A stretch of DNA of 64,000 nt from Promicromonospora sukumoe 327MFSha3.1 (GCF_000385135.1 NZ_ARQM01000012.1:124001-188000), one strand, 5' to 3'. Counted from the stretch's first letter, positions 30,840 to 39,761 are shown. A program made the numbers and translations. Notes: generated by a model not told the origin, from the letters alone.

Positions 30840-30879
30840 TCCGCTCCCGCATACTCCACGCTACTCCACTTTCCACCAC
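30840..30879 (-). promoter_or_regulatory. MraZ-box array upstream of mraZ
   Basis: Read on the minus strand, four consecutive 10-base units run GTGGTGGAAA, GTGGAGTAGC, GTGGAGTATG and CGGGAGCGGA. MraZ in other bacteria binds three or four short G-rich direct repeats spaced one helical turn apart ahead of its own gene. The spacing and place match; the exact motif differs from the E. coli TGGG unit. The last unit touches the ribosome site. Confidence 0.7.
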
Positions 30880-31221
30880 CACACTCGGAAAAACGATGGG
30901 GAGAACTGCCCAGCGACCCTCAATGCGCAGGTCAAAGAGGTAAAGAGCAGGTGGAGTAAATTCATGTCCGGCGTGGCGTGGAATGTCGGATCAGGTCGCG
31001 CGGGGCCGCATCCCGCCAGGCGTGCGCGACCTGGCCGGACGTCGTTTCACCAGGGCGAAACAAGCTCTCGGATCTGTGAAGACCGCGTGATGCACTCAAC
31101 AGAGTGCTTTACATCTCTACTAGGCTGGACCAGCCGGGCGGGCGTTCTCGCCGCGGCTTCCGAACAGCGCGTACCCGCGCGAGAAACCGGCCTGACTCCC
31201 GGCCCGATGGAGGTCCCCCCA
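30880..31221. promoter_or_regulatory. Divergent regulatory region between mraZ and the moxR operon
   Basis: 342 bases without a credible gene. On the minus strand TTGACC (30930-30935) could be a -35 element for mraZ, though no good -10 follows. On the plus strand the palindrome gcactcaacagagtgc (31092-31107) lies 115 bases before the moxR start and is a candidate operator. AT-rich DNA after it (tttacatctctactagg) is the best guess for the moxR promoter. The stretch at 30950-30975 is also AT-rich. Confidence 0.45.
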
Positions 31222-32271
31222 GTGCACACGGAACCCACCACCTCCGGCCTCTCGGACCCTCGTTACGGCGGCGCGGCCGCCGCACAGCCGGCGCCCGGAC
31301 CCGGCGCGCTCGACGAGCTCGTGGAGACCATGGCCCGGGTCCGGGGTGCCGTGGAGTCCGTCGTGACCGGCCGGCCCGGCCTGGCCGACATCACGCTCGC
31401 CGTCCTGCTGGCCGAGGGCCACCTGCTCGTCGAGGACGTGCCCGGCGTCGGCAAGACCACGCTCGCCAAGGCGGTCGCGCGCAGCATCGACTGCCACGTG
31501 GGCCGCATCCAGTTCACGCCCGACCTGCTGCCGAGCGACCTCACCGGCGTCAACATCTTCCGCACCGGCAGCCACGAGTTCGAGTTCCGCCCGGGCCCGG
31601 TGTTCAGCAACATCGTCATCGGCGACGAGATCAACCGCGCCTCGCCCAAGACCCAGTCCGCGCTGCTGGAGTGCATGGAGGAGGGCCAGACCACCGTCGA
31701 CGGCACCACCCACCAGCTCCCCCGGCCGTTCCTCGTGGTCGCCACCCAGAACCCGGTGGAGATGGAGGGCACCTACCCCCTGCCCGAGGCGCAGCGCGAC
31801 CGGTTCATGGCCCGCATCACCGTGGGGTACCCCGACATCGACGCCGAGATGCTCATGCTCGACCGGCAGGAGGCCACCACGCCGCTGGCCCACCTGGAGG
31901 CCGTGACCGACGGGCGCACGCTGCTGCGGTTCTCCGCGCTCGTGCGCTCGCTCTACGCCTCCCCCTCGGTCAAGCGCTACGTGGTGGGCCTCGTCGGCGC
32001 CACGCGCGAGCACCCCGGCCTGCGGCTGGGCGCCTCGCCGCGCGCCTCGCTCCAGCTCCTGCGGGCCGCCAAGGCCATCGCCGCCATGGCGGGGCGCGAC
32101 CACGTGCTGCCCGACGACATCCAGCGGCTCGCCCGGCCCGTCCTGGCGCACCGCCTCATCCTCACCACCGAGTCCCGGCTCGGTGGCGTGACGCCGGAGA
32201 CGCTCGTCGACGAGATCGTGCAGCGCACGCCGGTGCCGGCGCTCGAGCCCGCCGACCGGCGGCAGTTCTGA
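31222..32271 (+). CDS. MoxR-type AAA+ ATPase
   Basis: A 349-residue AAA+ chaperone-like ATPase. The start is GTG at 31222 (MHTEPTTSGLSDPRYG), because GGAGGT lies seven bases upstream; the earlier in-frame ATG at 31207 overlaps that site. Walker A is EDVPGVGKTTLAKAVA, Walker B is IVIGDEINRASPKTQSALLE, sensor 1 is FLVVATQNPVEMEGTYPLPE, and the C-terminal lid carries LGASPRASLQLLRAAKA. MoxR proteins are usually linked to DUF58 and transglutaminase genes, as here, and are thought to help assemble or activate partner proteins at the membrane. The partner is unknown. Confidence 0.92.
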   Translation: MHTEPTTSGLSDPRYGGAAAAQPAPGPGALDELVETMARVRGAVESVVTGRPGLADITLAVLLAEGHLLVEDVPGVGKTTLAKAVARSIDCHVGRIQFTPDLLPSDLTGVNIFRTGSHEFEFRPGPVFSNIVIGDEINRASPKTQSALLECMEEGQTTVDGTTHQLPRPFLVVATQNPVEMEGTYPLPEAQRDRFMARITVGYPDIDAEMLMLDRQEATTPLAHLEAVTDGRTLLRFSALVRSLYASPSVKRYVVGLVGATREHPGLRLGASPRASLQLLRAAKAIAAMAGRDHVLPDDIQRLARPVLAHRLILTTESRLGGVTPETLVDEIVQRTPVPALEPADRRQF

Positions 32272-32291
32272 GCGGCCAGGGCGGCAAGCGC

Positions 32292-33605
32292 ATGAGGTGG
32301 CGTGACACGCTCGCCCGGATCAGCCGGGTCCGGCTCACCCCCCGCGGCATCGGGGCGGCCTGCGTGGGCGGCGTCCTGATCCCGCTCGGGCTGGTGCTCA
32401 CCCTGCCCGACCTCGTCGGGCTCGGCGCGGCGGCCCTCATCGCCGTCACCGTGGCCTGGCTGGTGATCGGCACCCAGCGGCTCGAGTCGGGGCGCGGCGC
32501 CCTGCACGTGACGCGTGCCGTGGCACCCAACCCCGTGGTCCGCGACCGGACGGCGGACGTGAGCCTCCTGGTCGCCGCGCACCAGGCCTCCGGCGCCGCG
32601 TACGAGCGGCTCTCCCGCCTGCGGCTGTCGGAGCAGGCGGCGCACGAGCTCGCCGGGCACCAGGGCATCCGCGCCCGGGTGTCCGCGCGGGCCGACCGGA
32701 TCACCGTGCACTACTCGCTCACCCCGATGCGCCGCGGCCGCTGGTCGCTGGGCCCGTTGCTGACCACCCGGACCGACGTGTTCGGCCTGGTCCGCGCCAC
32801 CCAGCCGCTCGGCAGCCCCACGCAGGTGCCCGTGTGGCCCCGCACCGTCGAGCTCGCCGTCCGCACGCGCGCGGTGGGCGACGTCGACCACTCCGCCACG
32901 GGCGCGCGCCTACAGTCCACCGACGACTCCGTGCTGCGCGAGTACGTCGCCGGCGACGACCCGCGCCGGGTCCACTGGGCGAGCGCGGCCCGCCGCGGCC
33001 AGCTCATGGTGCGCGCCGACGAGAGCGCCGGCGTGCGCCCCGTGACCGTGCTGCTCGACCGCTCGCTGCTGCCGCACTGGCAGGAGTCCGGGAGCATGCG
33101 CCGCCCCGCGGCCGTGGACGACGGCGAGTGGGCGGTCGAGCTCGCGGCGTCGATCGCCACCTCGTTCCTCGACGCCGGCCACCCGGCGCGCCTGGTGACC
33201 ACGAGCGTGGCCCCCAGCCTGGAGGGCGAGCGGTTCGCGACCACCCGGGCCAGCCGGTCCGCGCTGCTGGACGCCTGCGTCGACATCCGCGGCCACCGCG
33301 GCAACGCCGAGGGGCAGCACGCCATCAGCACCACCGCGCGGGCCCTGCGGCTCGCGCGGGTGCCCGGCGAGATCGTCGTGACGGTGCTGGGCCCGCAGGG
33401 GCCCGACGCGCGACACGACCTGGCCGCCCTCGGCGCGGAGGGCACCTGCTGGGCGCTCCTGGTGGCGCCGCACGGTGCGGGCTTCCAGCACGAGCTGGAC
33501 CAGACGGCGGCCGAGCTGCGCGCGTCGAGCTGGCACGTCAGCACGTGCGAGGCGCGCACCGACCCGGAGCGCGCCTGGGCCCTGCTCGCGGAGCGTGCGC
33601 CGTGA
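32292..33605 (+). CDS. DUF58-family membrane protein
   Basis: A 437-residue protein. Two close membrane helices at the N-terminus (RGIGAACVGGVLIPLGLVLT and LVGLGAAALIAVTVAWLVIG) are followed by a cytoplasmic region. The DUF58 core is EYVAGDDPRRVHWASAARRG, within a von Willebrand A-like fold. ATG at 32292 lies 20 bases after moxR, with an AGGGCGG site. It overlaps the transglutaminase gene as GTGA. With MoxR and the transglutaminase it forms a conserved actinobacterial trio of unproven role, probably at the cell envelope. Confidence 0.9.
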   Translation: MRWRDTLARISRVRLTPRGIGAACVGGVLIPLGLVLTLPDLVGLGAAALIAVTVAWLVIGTQRLESGRGALHVTRAVAPNPVVRDRTADVSLLVAAHQASGAAYERLSRLRLSEQAAHELAGHQGIRARVSARADRITVHYSLTPMRRGRWSLGPLLTTRTDVFGLVRATQPLGSPTQVPVWPRTVELAVRTRAVGDVDHSATGARLQSTDDSVLREYVAGDDPRRVHWASAARRGQLMVRADESAGVRPVTVLLDRSLLPHWQESGSMRRPAAVDDGEWAVELAASIATSFLDAGHPARLVTTSVAPSLEGERFATTRASRSALLDACVDIRGHRGNAEGQHAISTTARALRLARVPGEIVVTVLGPQGPDARHDLAALGAEGTCWALLVAPHGAGFQHELDQTAAELRASSWHVSTCEARTDPERAWALLAERAP

Positions 33606-35890
33606 TCCCCGCGCACCGCGGCCCGCTGGTCCGCACCGTCGCCTCCGGCGTGCTCGTCGCGATCGCCGTGATCGCCTCCATGCACGCGCTCCGGCTCGTC
33701 ATCGACCCCGGGCCCTGGCTCACCGCGGGCACGACGGGCGTCCTCCTGGTCTCGACCACCACCTGCGTGGTGCGCTACCTGCTGCTGCGCACCGCCGTGG
33801 ACCGGGCCGCGGCCCGTCGCGCCGCGGGCCAGGGCGCGAGCGCCGACCGGGCCGCCGACCGCGCCGCGGGCGGCGCGTCCTTCATCGCCACGGCGGCCGG
33901 CCTCGTGGTCGCCGTCTGGTTCGTCCTGGCCCGCTACGGCGGTCCCGGCCAGCGGTTCGAGCCGTTCGTGGGCCCGGACTCCGTGGAGCAGGTCCTCGAA
34001 CGGTTCCGCCAGGCCACCGAGCTGATGAACACGCAGGTGGCCCCGGTGGACCCCGGGCCGGCCATCAGCATGGTCGCCGTGGGCGGCACGCTGCTGGTGC
34101 TGCTCGTGGTGGACTCGCTCGCCGGAGCCCGCATGCCAGGCTTCGCCGGGGTGCCGCTGCTCCTCCTGTGGACGCCGCCGCTCACCCTGATCGGCGACGT
34201 GCCGTGGCCCGTCTTCGTCATCAGCGTCACCGCGATGCTCCTGCTGCTCACGGTCGACCCGGTGGGCGTGACGCCCGGGCGGCGCGGCGACTCCGAGTCC
34301 GCGGCCGTACGCCGCGCGCAGCGGTTCCGCTCCGGCATCACCGCGCTGACGTCCGTCGCGGTCGCCGCCACCTCGCTCGGCGTCGCGACCGGCATGGCCG
34401 CGCTGCCGGCGCTGGCGGGCACGTGGAACCAGCTCATCTCCACGCCGTCCGACACGGTCGAGCTCTCCTCCGAGCTCGACATGCGCCAGCCGCTGAGCGC
34501 CCGCTCGGGCAACACGGTGCTGACCTACACGATGGCCGACGGCGAGCCGACCGGCCCCCTGCGCGTCATGACCCTGACGGCGTTCGACGGCGTGCAGACC
34601 AACCGGAACGTGCCCACGGGTGGCCTCGCGGACTTCGACGCGTCGACCGTCCTCGCGCCGCCCGGTGAGGGGGCGACGGGCCAGGGCCGCCAGATGGACG
34701 TGCAGATCGGGCAGCTCGACGGCTCGGAGCTCCCGCTGCCGCTCGAGCCCCGGCGGGTCGACGTGGACGGCGACTGGGCCTACGACCCGCTCCGGGACGA
34801 GGTGCGAGGCGGCGAGGGCACCCAGCAGGGCGCCCCGTACACGGTCGAGATCGTCGACCGCGGGCTCACCCCGGAGCTGCTCCGGGCCGTGCCCAGCGGG
34901 GGCGACCCCCGGTCGGCCGGCTACACGGAGGTGCCGGACACCGAGCACCGGGACGACATCGCCGACTACGCCCAGCGGGTCGCCGGCGACGCGCCGACCC
35001 GGTTCGACGCCGTGGTCGCGCTCCAGAACCACCTGCGCTCCGGCGCCGGGTTCGTGTACAACCCGGACGCCGACTACCGGGGCTCGTCCGACACCGTCTG
35101 GGACTTCCTGCAGAACAAGGAGGGCTACTGCACGCAGTACGCCCTGTCGATGATGGTGATGGCCCGCAGCCTCGACATCCCGGCCCGGATCGGCGTCGGC
35201 TGGCTGCCCGGCCGGCCCGACGGCACCGGCGGCTACCGGGTCACGGGCCAGGACTCGCACGCCTGGCCCGAGATCTACTTCCCGTCCGTGGGCTGGGTCC
35301 GCTTCGAGCCCACGCCGCAGGTACAGACCGGCCCGCTGCCCGCGTACGCGAACCCGACCACCGGCAACGCGCCCAGCGCCTCCCCGACGCCCTCGCGGGC
35401 GCCCGAGGTGCCCACGCAGCAGCCGTCGGAGCGGCCGGACGAGTCCGAGGCGGCCGCCACCCAGAGCGCGTCCGGCAACCAGGTGTCCGACCAGACCCTG
35501 CCCGGCTGGGCCTGGGTGGTCGCGGTCATCGTGGCCCTCGGCGTGCTCGGCGGGGCGGCCTGGCTGCTCCTGCGACGCCGCACGGAGGTCGAGGAGCTCG
35601 ACCCGGAGCGGGCGTGGGCGCGGGTGCTGGCCCTGCTCGCCGAGCGGGAGGTCCGCCTCGGGCCCTCGGTCACGCTGCGCCGCGCGCCGGCCGTGATCGC
35701 GGACGAGATCCGCACGCGCACGGGCGCCCCCCTGCCCGACGACGTCGCCGAGCGGCTCACCGCCCTGGCCGACGCCGCCGAGGACGAGCGTTACGCCCGC
35801 GCCTCGACGCCGCCGTCCGCCGCGGAGCTCGAGGAGCTCACGACGTCGGTCACGGCGGAGCTGACGGAAGCCCTCGCCCGCAAGGCTTGA
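33602..35890 (+). CDS. TgpA-like transglutaminase membrane protein
   Basis: A 762-residue protein from GTG 33602, coupled to DUF58. The first 250 residues hold about six membrane helices. The outside transglutaminase-like domain has Cys510 in NKEGYCTQYALSMMVMA and His553 in QDSHAWPEIYFP. The third position reads VRFEPTP, with Glu where many papain-like members have Asp. After it come a Pro/Ser/Thr-rich linker, one more membrane helix (WAWVVAVIVALGVLGGAAWL), and a cytoplasmic DUF4129-like tail (RAWARVLALLAEREVRLGPS). This is the TgpA layout. Substrates are unknown; cell-wall peptides or surface proteins are likely. Confidence 0.9.
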   Translation: MIPAHRGPLVRTVASGVLVAIAVIASMHALRLVIDPGPWLTAGTTGVLLVSTTTCVVRYLLLRTAVDRAAARRAAGQGASADRAADRAAGGASFIATAAGLVVAVWFVLARYGGPGQRFEPFVGPDSVEQVLERFRQATELMNTQVAPVDPGPAISMVAVGGTLLVLLVVDSLAGARMPGFAGVPLLLLWTPPLTLIGDVPWPVFVISVTAMLLLLTVDPVGVTPGRRGDSESAAVRRAQRFRSGITALTSVAVAATSLGVATGMAALPALAGTWNQLISTPSDTVELSSELDMRQPLSARSGNTVLTYTMADGEPTGPLRVMTLTAFDGVQTNRNVPTGGLADFDASTVLAPPGEGATGQGRQMDVQIGQLDGSELPLPLEPRRVDVDGDWAYDPLRDEVRGGEGTQQGAPYTVEIVDRGLTPELLRAVPSGGDPRSAGYTEVPDTEHRDDIADYAQRVAGDAPTRFDAVVALQNHLRSGAGFVYNPDADYRGSSDTVWDFLQNKEGYCTQYALSMMVMARSLDIPARIGVGWLPGRPDGTGGYRVTGQDSHAWPEIYFPSVGWVRFEPTPQVQTGPLPAYANPTTGNAPSASPTPSRAPEVPTQQPSERPDESEAAATQSASGNQVSDQTLPGWAWVVAVIVALGVLGGAAWLLLRRRTEVEELDPERAWARVLALLAEREVRLGPSVTLRRAPAVIADEIRTRTGAPLPDDVAERLTALADAAEDERYARASTPPSAAELEELTTSVTAELTEALARKA

Positions 35891-35898
35891 CCGGGGTG

Positions 35899-35942
35899 AC
35901 ATGACAGGAGCCGGGCCCCGAGGGGCCCGGCTCCTGTCATGT
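35899..35942. terminator. Bidirectional terminator after the transglutaminase gene
   Basis: A perfect 21-base-pair stem, arms 35899-35919 and 35922-35942, with two unpaired bases between. It starts nine bases past the transglutaminase stop and serves the convergent DUF3040 gene as well. The core of the stem is ggagccgggcccc. There is no T run. Confidence 0.85.
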
Positions 35943-35983
35943 CGGCGGTCCGCTGACGCGGATCACCGGAAACGGTTGGCCGG

Positions 35984-36409
35984 CTAGCGGCCACCCTGGT
36001 TGCGCCGGTTCTCCCAGCGCTCTTCGAGGCGGGCGAGGAAGCCGCCGGAACGACCTCCACCCTGCCGCTTGCGGGCCTTGCGTGCTGCCCCGGTAGGGGG
36101 CTGGACCGTGCCGTCTTCGCCGACGACCCCGACCGGACCCTCCTGCTGCTTCTTGCGCGGTCCGAGGAACGCGAAGACCACACCCGCGAACATCAGCACG
36201 AAGCCGATGGCCCCGAGCCAGGTACGCGACGTCGCTGCACCGACGACAAGAAGAAGCAGGCCGACGACGACGCCGGCCCCGGACAGCACATAACGGAGCG
36301 CGTTACCACGACCTGTGGACTGGAGCGTGTTCGCCAGCCGCGGGTCGTCTGACGTCAGAGCACGCTCCATCTGCTCCAGCACCCGCTGCTCGTACTCGGA
36401 CAGAGGCAT
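35984..36409 (-). CDS. DUF3040 membrane protein
   Basis: A 141-residue protein of a family seen mainly in Actinobacteria. ATG at 36409 (MPLSEYEQRVLEQMERALTS) is chosen over an upstream in-frame codon because GGGGGT lies five bases before it and the family begins MPLSE. Two membrane helices follow (YVLSGAGVVVGLLLLVVGAA and WLGAIGFVLMFAGVVFAFLG), then a basic cytoplasmic tail (KARKRQGGGR). Function unknown. Its place beside dinB and the dcw region is common in high-GC Gram-positives. Confidence 0.9.
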   Translation of the reverse strand: MPLSEYEQRVLEQMERALTSDDPRLANTLQSTGRGNALRYVLSGAGVVVGLLLLVVGAATSRTWLGAIGFVLMFAGVVFAFLGPRKKQQEGPVGVVGEDGTVQPPTGAARKARKRQGGGRSGGFLARLEERWENRRNQGGR

Positions 36410-36515
36410 CGAGACCCCCGGATCTCGCAAAGGAACAGTGTCCCTCTCAGGATAGGACGACCCGGCCGTCGTTGGTAGTCGACATCCCGGGCATACCCAT
36501 GACTATAGGGGCAGA

Positions 36516-37757
36516 TCAGTAAAGATGCGTGCCGTTCTTGCGATGTACACCCAGGTCGATCGCCGTTTTCCCAAACTTCTCACGCACGGCGTCGAGCGCC
36601 AGCTCCGCCTCGCGCTGTGCACCGGAGCGCGGATCGACCGCCTCCTCCAGCGTGGGCTGCTGGGCGGAACCACCGCGTTGCATGAGGTTTTCACCCCGGA
36701 CCCCCACCAGGCGCACCGGAAGACCACCCAGGTCGACCGCCGCGACGAGCTCGCGAGCCACCAGATAGATCTCGCGGGCAACGTCCGTGGGGCCGTCCAG
36801 GGTGCGGGAGCGGGTGAACGTCGCGAAGTCGCTCGAACGCACCTTCACCGACACCGTGCGCGCCAGCACGCCCTGGTGCCGCAGCCGCGCCGCGACCCGG
36901 TCGGACAGCTCCAGCACCCGCCGGTTGACCGCCTCGGTGTCGTCCTGGTCCGTGCCGAACGTGGTCTCCGCGCCGATGCTGTGCTCGCGGTGCTCGGGCA
37001 CCACGGGGCGCGGGTCCCGCCCCCAGGCGAGGTCGTGCAGGTGCGCGCCGCTGACCCGGCCGACGGCGGCCTGCAGGCTCGGCAGGTCGGTGTGGGCCAG
37101 CTCGGCCACCGTGGTGATGCCCCAGGCGGCGAGCGACTTCTCGGTCTTGTCCCCCACACCCCACAGGGCGCCGACGGGCAGGGTGTGCAGGAAGTCGACG
37201 GTCGCGTCCACCGGCACCAGCATCAGGCCGTCCGGCTTGGCGTGCGTGGACGCCAGCTTGGCCACGAACTTGTTCCGGGCGATGCCCACCGAGGCGGTGA
37301 CACCGTGCTCGGCCTCGATGCGCCGGCGCAGCTCGGCACCGATCACCGTGGGCGGCCCCAGGCGGCGCCGGGCGCCGCTGACGTCCAGGAAGGCCTCGTC
37401 CACGCTGATCTGCTCCACGAGCGGCGTGACCTCGTGCAGGAGGCCCATGACCGACCGGGACACGTCGCGGTACAGGTTGTGGTCGGGCCGGACGACGACG
37501 GCCTGCGGGCACAGCAGGCGCGCCCGAGTCATCGGCATGGCGGACCGGACGCCGAACGCACGCGCCTCGTAGGTGGCCGCCAGCACCACCCCGCGCTCCT
37601 GCCCGCCGACGATGACCGGCAGGCCGCGCAGCTCGGGCCGCCGGGCCAGCTCGCAGGACGCGAAGAACGCGTCCATGTCCAGGTGCAACACCGAGCAGCC
37701 GGACTCGTCCGACCCCCAGTCCCGTCTCGCCGCCGCTGACCGCGGCCCCTTGCTCAC
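36516..37757 (-). CDS. dinB: DNA polymerase IV (DinB)
   Basis: A 413-residue Y-family polymerase for translesion synthesis. GTG at 37757 has GGAGCAGG before it. Catalytic segments are HLDMDAFFASCELARRPEL and SVDEAFLDVSGARRRLG, with GIARNKFVAKLASTHAKPDG as the palm/thumb signature. The thumb helix-hairpin-helix carries WGVGDKTEKSLAAWGI, and the little-finger domain has TVSVKVRSSDFATFTRSRTL. The C-terminus ends KNGTHLY without an obvious beta-clamp motif. It lies 30 bases after the HEPN gene, and the LexA box upstream of that gene would give both SOS control. Confidence 0.94.
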   Translation of the reverse strand: MSKGPRSAAARRDWGSDESGCSVLHLDMDAFFASCELARRPELRGLPVIVGGQERGVVLAATYEARAFGVRSAMPMTRARLLCPQAVVVRPDHNLYRDVSRSVMGLLHEVTPLVEQISVDEAFLDVSGARRRLGPPTVIGAELRRRIEAEHGVTASVGIARNKFVAKLASTHAKPDGLMLVPVDATVDFLHTLPVGALWGVGDKTEKSLAAWGITTVAELAHTDLPSLQAAVGRVSGAHLHDLAWGRDPRPVVPEHREHSIGAETTFGTDQDDTEAVNRRVLELSDRVAARLRHQGVLARTVSVKVRSSDFATFTRSRTLDGPTDVAREIYLVARELVAAVDLGGLPVRLVGVRGENLMQRGGSAQQPTLEEAVDPRSGAQREAELALDAVREKFGKTAIDLGVHRKNGTHLY

Positions 37758-37787
37758 GAACCTGCTCCGTTCTTGCTGTTGCGCCTG

Positions 37788-38264
37788 TCAGGAGGCCTCG
37801 GGCACCAGGGACAGCCGCTGGGTCGCGAACCCGGTCTGCGGGTCCACGAGCATCGCGACCTCGTCCCGGAAGTCCTCGGCGCACGCGAGCAGCTCGTCCG
37901 CCCGCGCGGGCTCGACCTGCTCCGGGCGGCCGGCGTCCACGGCCGCCCGCAGGGGCGCGCCGGAGGCGAAGTAGCCCGACCAGGCCGCGAGGTCCGGCTC
38001 GGCGTGCGCGAGCATGTCCCACACCGTACGCGCTCCCGAGCGCGCCGACGGGCGGCCACGCAGGGCCACGACGGCCGCGGCCGCCCGGATCGCCGCGAGG
38101 TGCGCGTGCACGAACCGGTCCCCCGGGTCGGCGGAGCGCGCCGCCTCGGCGAGCTCCGCGTCCGCCTTGCGCAGGAGCGCACTGACCCCCGGCGGGACGG
38201 CGCGCGGCACGAGCATGCGTGCCGAGACCACGTCCCGACCGCCCTGAGACTGCATGGTGCCCAT
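37788..38264 (-). CDS. SAV_6107-type HEPN-domain protein
   Basis: A 158-residue all-helical protein. ATG at 38264 (MGTMQSQGGRDVVSARML) follows GGAGG by six bases; a GTG 33 bases upstream lacks a site. The HEPN-like core (LLRKADAELAEAARSADPGD, FVHAHLAAIRAAAAVVALRG) resembles the SAV_6107 family, often found next to dinB in Actinobacteria. The RNase motif R-x4-6-H of toxic HEPN proteins is not evident. It is cotranscribed with dinB and lies 36 bases downstream of a LexA box, which suggests a part in the DNA-damage response. Its molecular role is unknown. Confidence 0.85.
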   Translation of the reverse strand: MGTMQSQGGRDVVSARMLVPRAVPPGVSALLRKADAELAEAARSADPGDRFVHAHLAAIRAAAAVVALRGRPSARSGARTVWDMLAHAEPDLAAWSGYFASGAPLRAAVDAGRPEQVEPARADELLACAEDFRDEVAMLVDPQTGFATQRLSLVPEAS

Positions 38265-38299
38265 CTCGAACCTCCGATCGAACCCCTTGTGCGACACTA

Positions 38300-38315
38300 T
38301 CGAACATACGTTCTA
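38300..38315. promoter_or_regulatory. LexA (SOS) box
   Basis: tcgaacatacgttcta matches the actinobacterial and Bacillus LexA site TCGAAC-N4-GTTCGA at all but one defined position. It is 36 bases before the HEPN ATG, which leads to dinB, and 40 bases before the ATG of the divergent methyltransferase gene. It could therefore cover both promoters. Confidence 0.82.
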
Positions 38316-38355
38316 TCCTGTCAAGCGGGCCGCTGGTCCGGGAGAGACTGTCCTC

Positions 38356-39261
38356 ATGGCCCGCCGCTCCGCCCGACGCCGCCCATCCTCCTCCGCACCA
38401 CTGACACTCCCCGCCGAGCTGCCCCTGGGCCCCGTGCCGATCACCACGGGCACCGCCGAGGTGGTTCGCGACCCCGACTTCCCACAGCGGGTGACGCTGC
38501 ACGTCAACGGCGTGCCGAGCTCCAGCCTGGACCTCGCCGACCCCGGTTTTCTCGACTTCGAGTACATGCAGCAGATGGCCGCGTTCGTGGCGCTCCTGCC
38601 GCCCGGGCCGCTGCGCGTGCTGCACCTCGGCGCGGCCGGCAGCGCGTTCGCCCGGCACGTGGAGCACGAGCGGCCCGGCTCCCGCCAGCTCGGCGTCGAC
38701 CTGGACCCGCGCCTGCTGGAGCTCGTGCGCGAGTGGTTCGCCCTGCCGCGCTCGCCCCTGCTGCGCCTGCGGGCCGACGACGCCGGCCGCGCCCTGGCCT
38801 CCGCGCACGACGCCTCCTACGACGTCGTGGTGCGCGACGTGTTCGCGGGCGACCGCACCCCGGAGCACCTGGTGGGCACGGGGTTCGCGGCCGAGGCCCA
38901 CCGGGTGCTGCGGCCCGGCGGCGTGCTGCTGGTCAACTGCGCCGACCGGCCGCCGCTGACCACGGCCCGGCGCGAGGTCGCGAGCCTCGCCGCGGCGTTC
39001 GGGCCCGACGCCGCCGCGCAGGGCCGCCTGGCCGCCGTCGCCGAGCCCGCGATCCTCAAGGGCCGCCGGTACGGCAACCTGGTGCTCGCGGCCGTCCGCG
39101 AGGTGCCCGAGGACGAGCAGGACGCCCAGCAGCCCGACCTGCGCGACCCGCGCCTGGGGCGCGCCCTGCGGACCCTGGCGGTGCCCGCCACGCTGCTGGC
39201 GGGCGAGGACGCCACGGCGTTCGCCGGCACGGCGGCGCCGCTGCCGACGGCCACCCCCTGA
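38356..39261 (+). CDS. Spermidine-synthase-like SAM-dependent methyltransferase
   Basis: A 301-residue soluble protein with a spermidine synthase-type Rossmann fold. The chosen ATG at 38356 (MARRSARRRPSSSAPL) has GGGAGAG about ten bases upstream. Marks: FLDFEYMQQMAAFVALLP, nucleotide-binding LRVLHLGAAGSAFARHVE, LGVDLDPRLLELVREWF, and DVVVRDVFAGDRTPEHLVG where a synthase has its catalytic Asp, then RVLRPGGVLLVNCAD. It lacks the membrane part found in fused MFS relatives. Whether it makes polyamines or methylates another substrate cannot be told. The basic N-terminus is unusual. The LexA box 40 bases upstream may regulate it. Confidence 0.85.
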   Translation: MARRSARRRPSSSAPLTLPAELPLGPVPITTGTAEVVRDPDFPQRVTLHVNGVPSSSLDLADPGFLDFEYMQQMAAFVALLPPGPLRVLHLGAAGSAFARHVEHERPGSRQLGVDLDPRLLELVREWFALPRSPLLRLRADDAGRALASAHDASYDVVVRDVFAGDRTPEHLVGTGFAAEAHRVLRPGGVLLVNCADRPPLTTARREVASLAAAFGPDAAAQGRLAAVAEPAILKGRRYGNLVLAAVREVPEDEQDAQQPDLRDPRLGRALRTLAVPATLLAGEDATAFAGTAAPLPTATP

Positions 39262-39274
39262 CACGAACGCAAGA

Positions 39275-39307
39275 AGGGCCGCGCTCCCCCGGGGGGAGCG
39301 CGGCCCT
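39275..39307. terminator. Bidirectional terminator between methyltransferase and cold-shock genes
   Basis: Arms 39275-39290 and 39292-39307 (agggccgcgctccccc and its reverse complement) are 16 bases each, with one base between. It lies between two convergent genes, 13 and 14 bases from their stops. Confidence 0.85.
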
Positions 39308-39321
39308 GCTCACGAGTTACG

Positions 39322-39525
39322 TCAGAGCGGCACGACTGCTTCCGCCTGCGGACCCTTGGGACCCTGCGTGATCTCGAACTCGACCCGCTGGGCCTCCTCG
39401 AGAGACCGGTACCCGTTGGACTGGATTGCGGAGTAGTGCACGAAGACGTCGGCGCCGCCGCCGTCCTGGGCGATGAACCCGTAGCCCTTCTCCGCGTTGA
39501 ACCACTTCACAGAACCCTGCGCCAT
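39322..39525 (-). CDS. Cold-shock protein (CspA family)
   Basis: A 67-residue OB-fold RNA/DNA chaperone. RNP1 is [11 protein letters not shown] and RNP2 is [11 protein letters not shown]; the family opening [11 protein letters not shown] and the close [14 protein letters not shown] are both intact. ATG at 39525 has GAAGGACAGC before it. The 260 bases upstream without a gene fit the long leaders of cold-shock messages. Monocistronic, ended by the strong hairpin at 39275. Confidence 0.95.
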   Translation of the reverse strand: MAQGSVKWFNAEKGYGFIAQDGGGADVFVHYSAIQSNGYRSLEEAQRVEFEITQGPKGPQAEAVVPL

Positions 39526-39761
39526 GCTGTCCTTCGACCTTCCGTCCGGGATCCGACGGCGAGCCCGTTGCCCGCCCCCGTGCCGCAATGCTTTCCCGAC
39601 TTGCTCACGACACGGCGGACGTGGCCTTGGTATGTCACTGCAACGTGCGCCAGTGTGGCATGGACCACTCAAATGTGCCACGGAACACGCACATTTCTGC
39701 CGCAGCTATGACACACCGGGCCGCGAACTTGCCTGGAACACCAGCTCACGCGCTATTTCCT

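Noticed and set aside
32711-35902. Minus-strand open frame of over 1000 codons opposite the DUF58 and transglutaminase genes
   Set aside because: A shadow of the plus-strand operon; no motifs, while both plus-strand proteins have membrane helices and catalytic residues.
37788-38264. HEPN gene as the toxin of a HEPN/MNT toxin-antitoxin pair
   Set aside because: The R-x4-6-H nuclease motif is not visible and no nucleotidyltransferase gene is adjacent; its partner is dinB.
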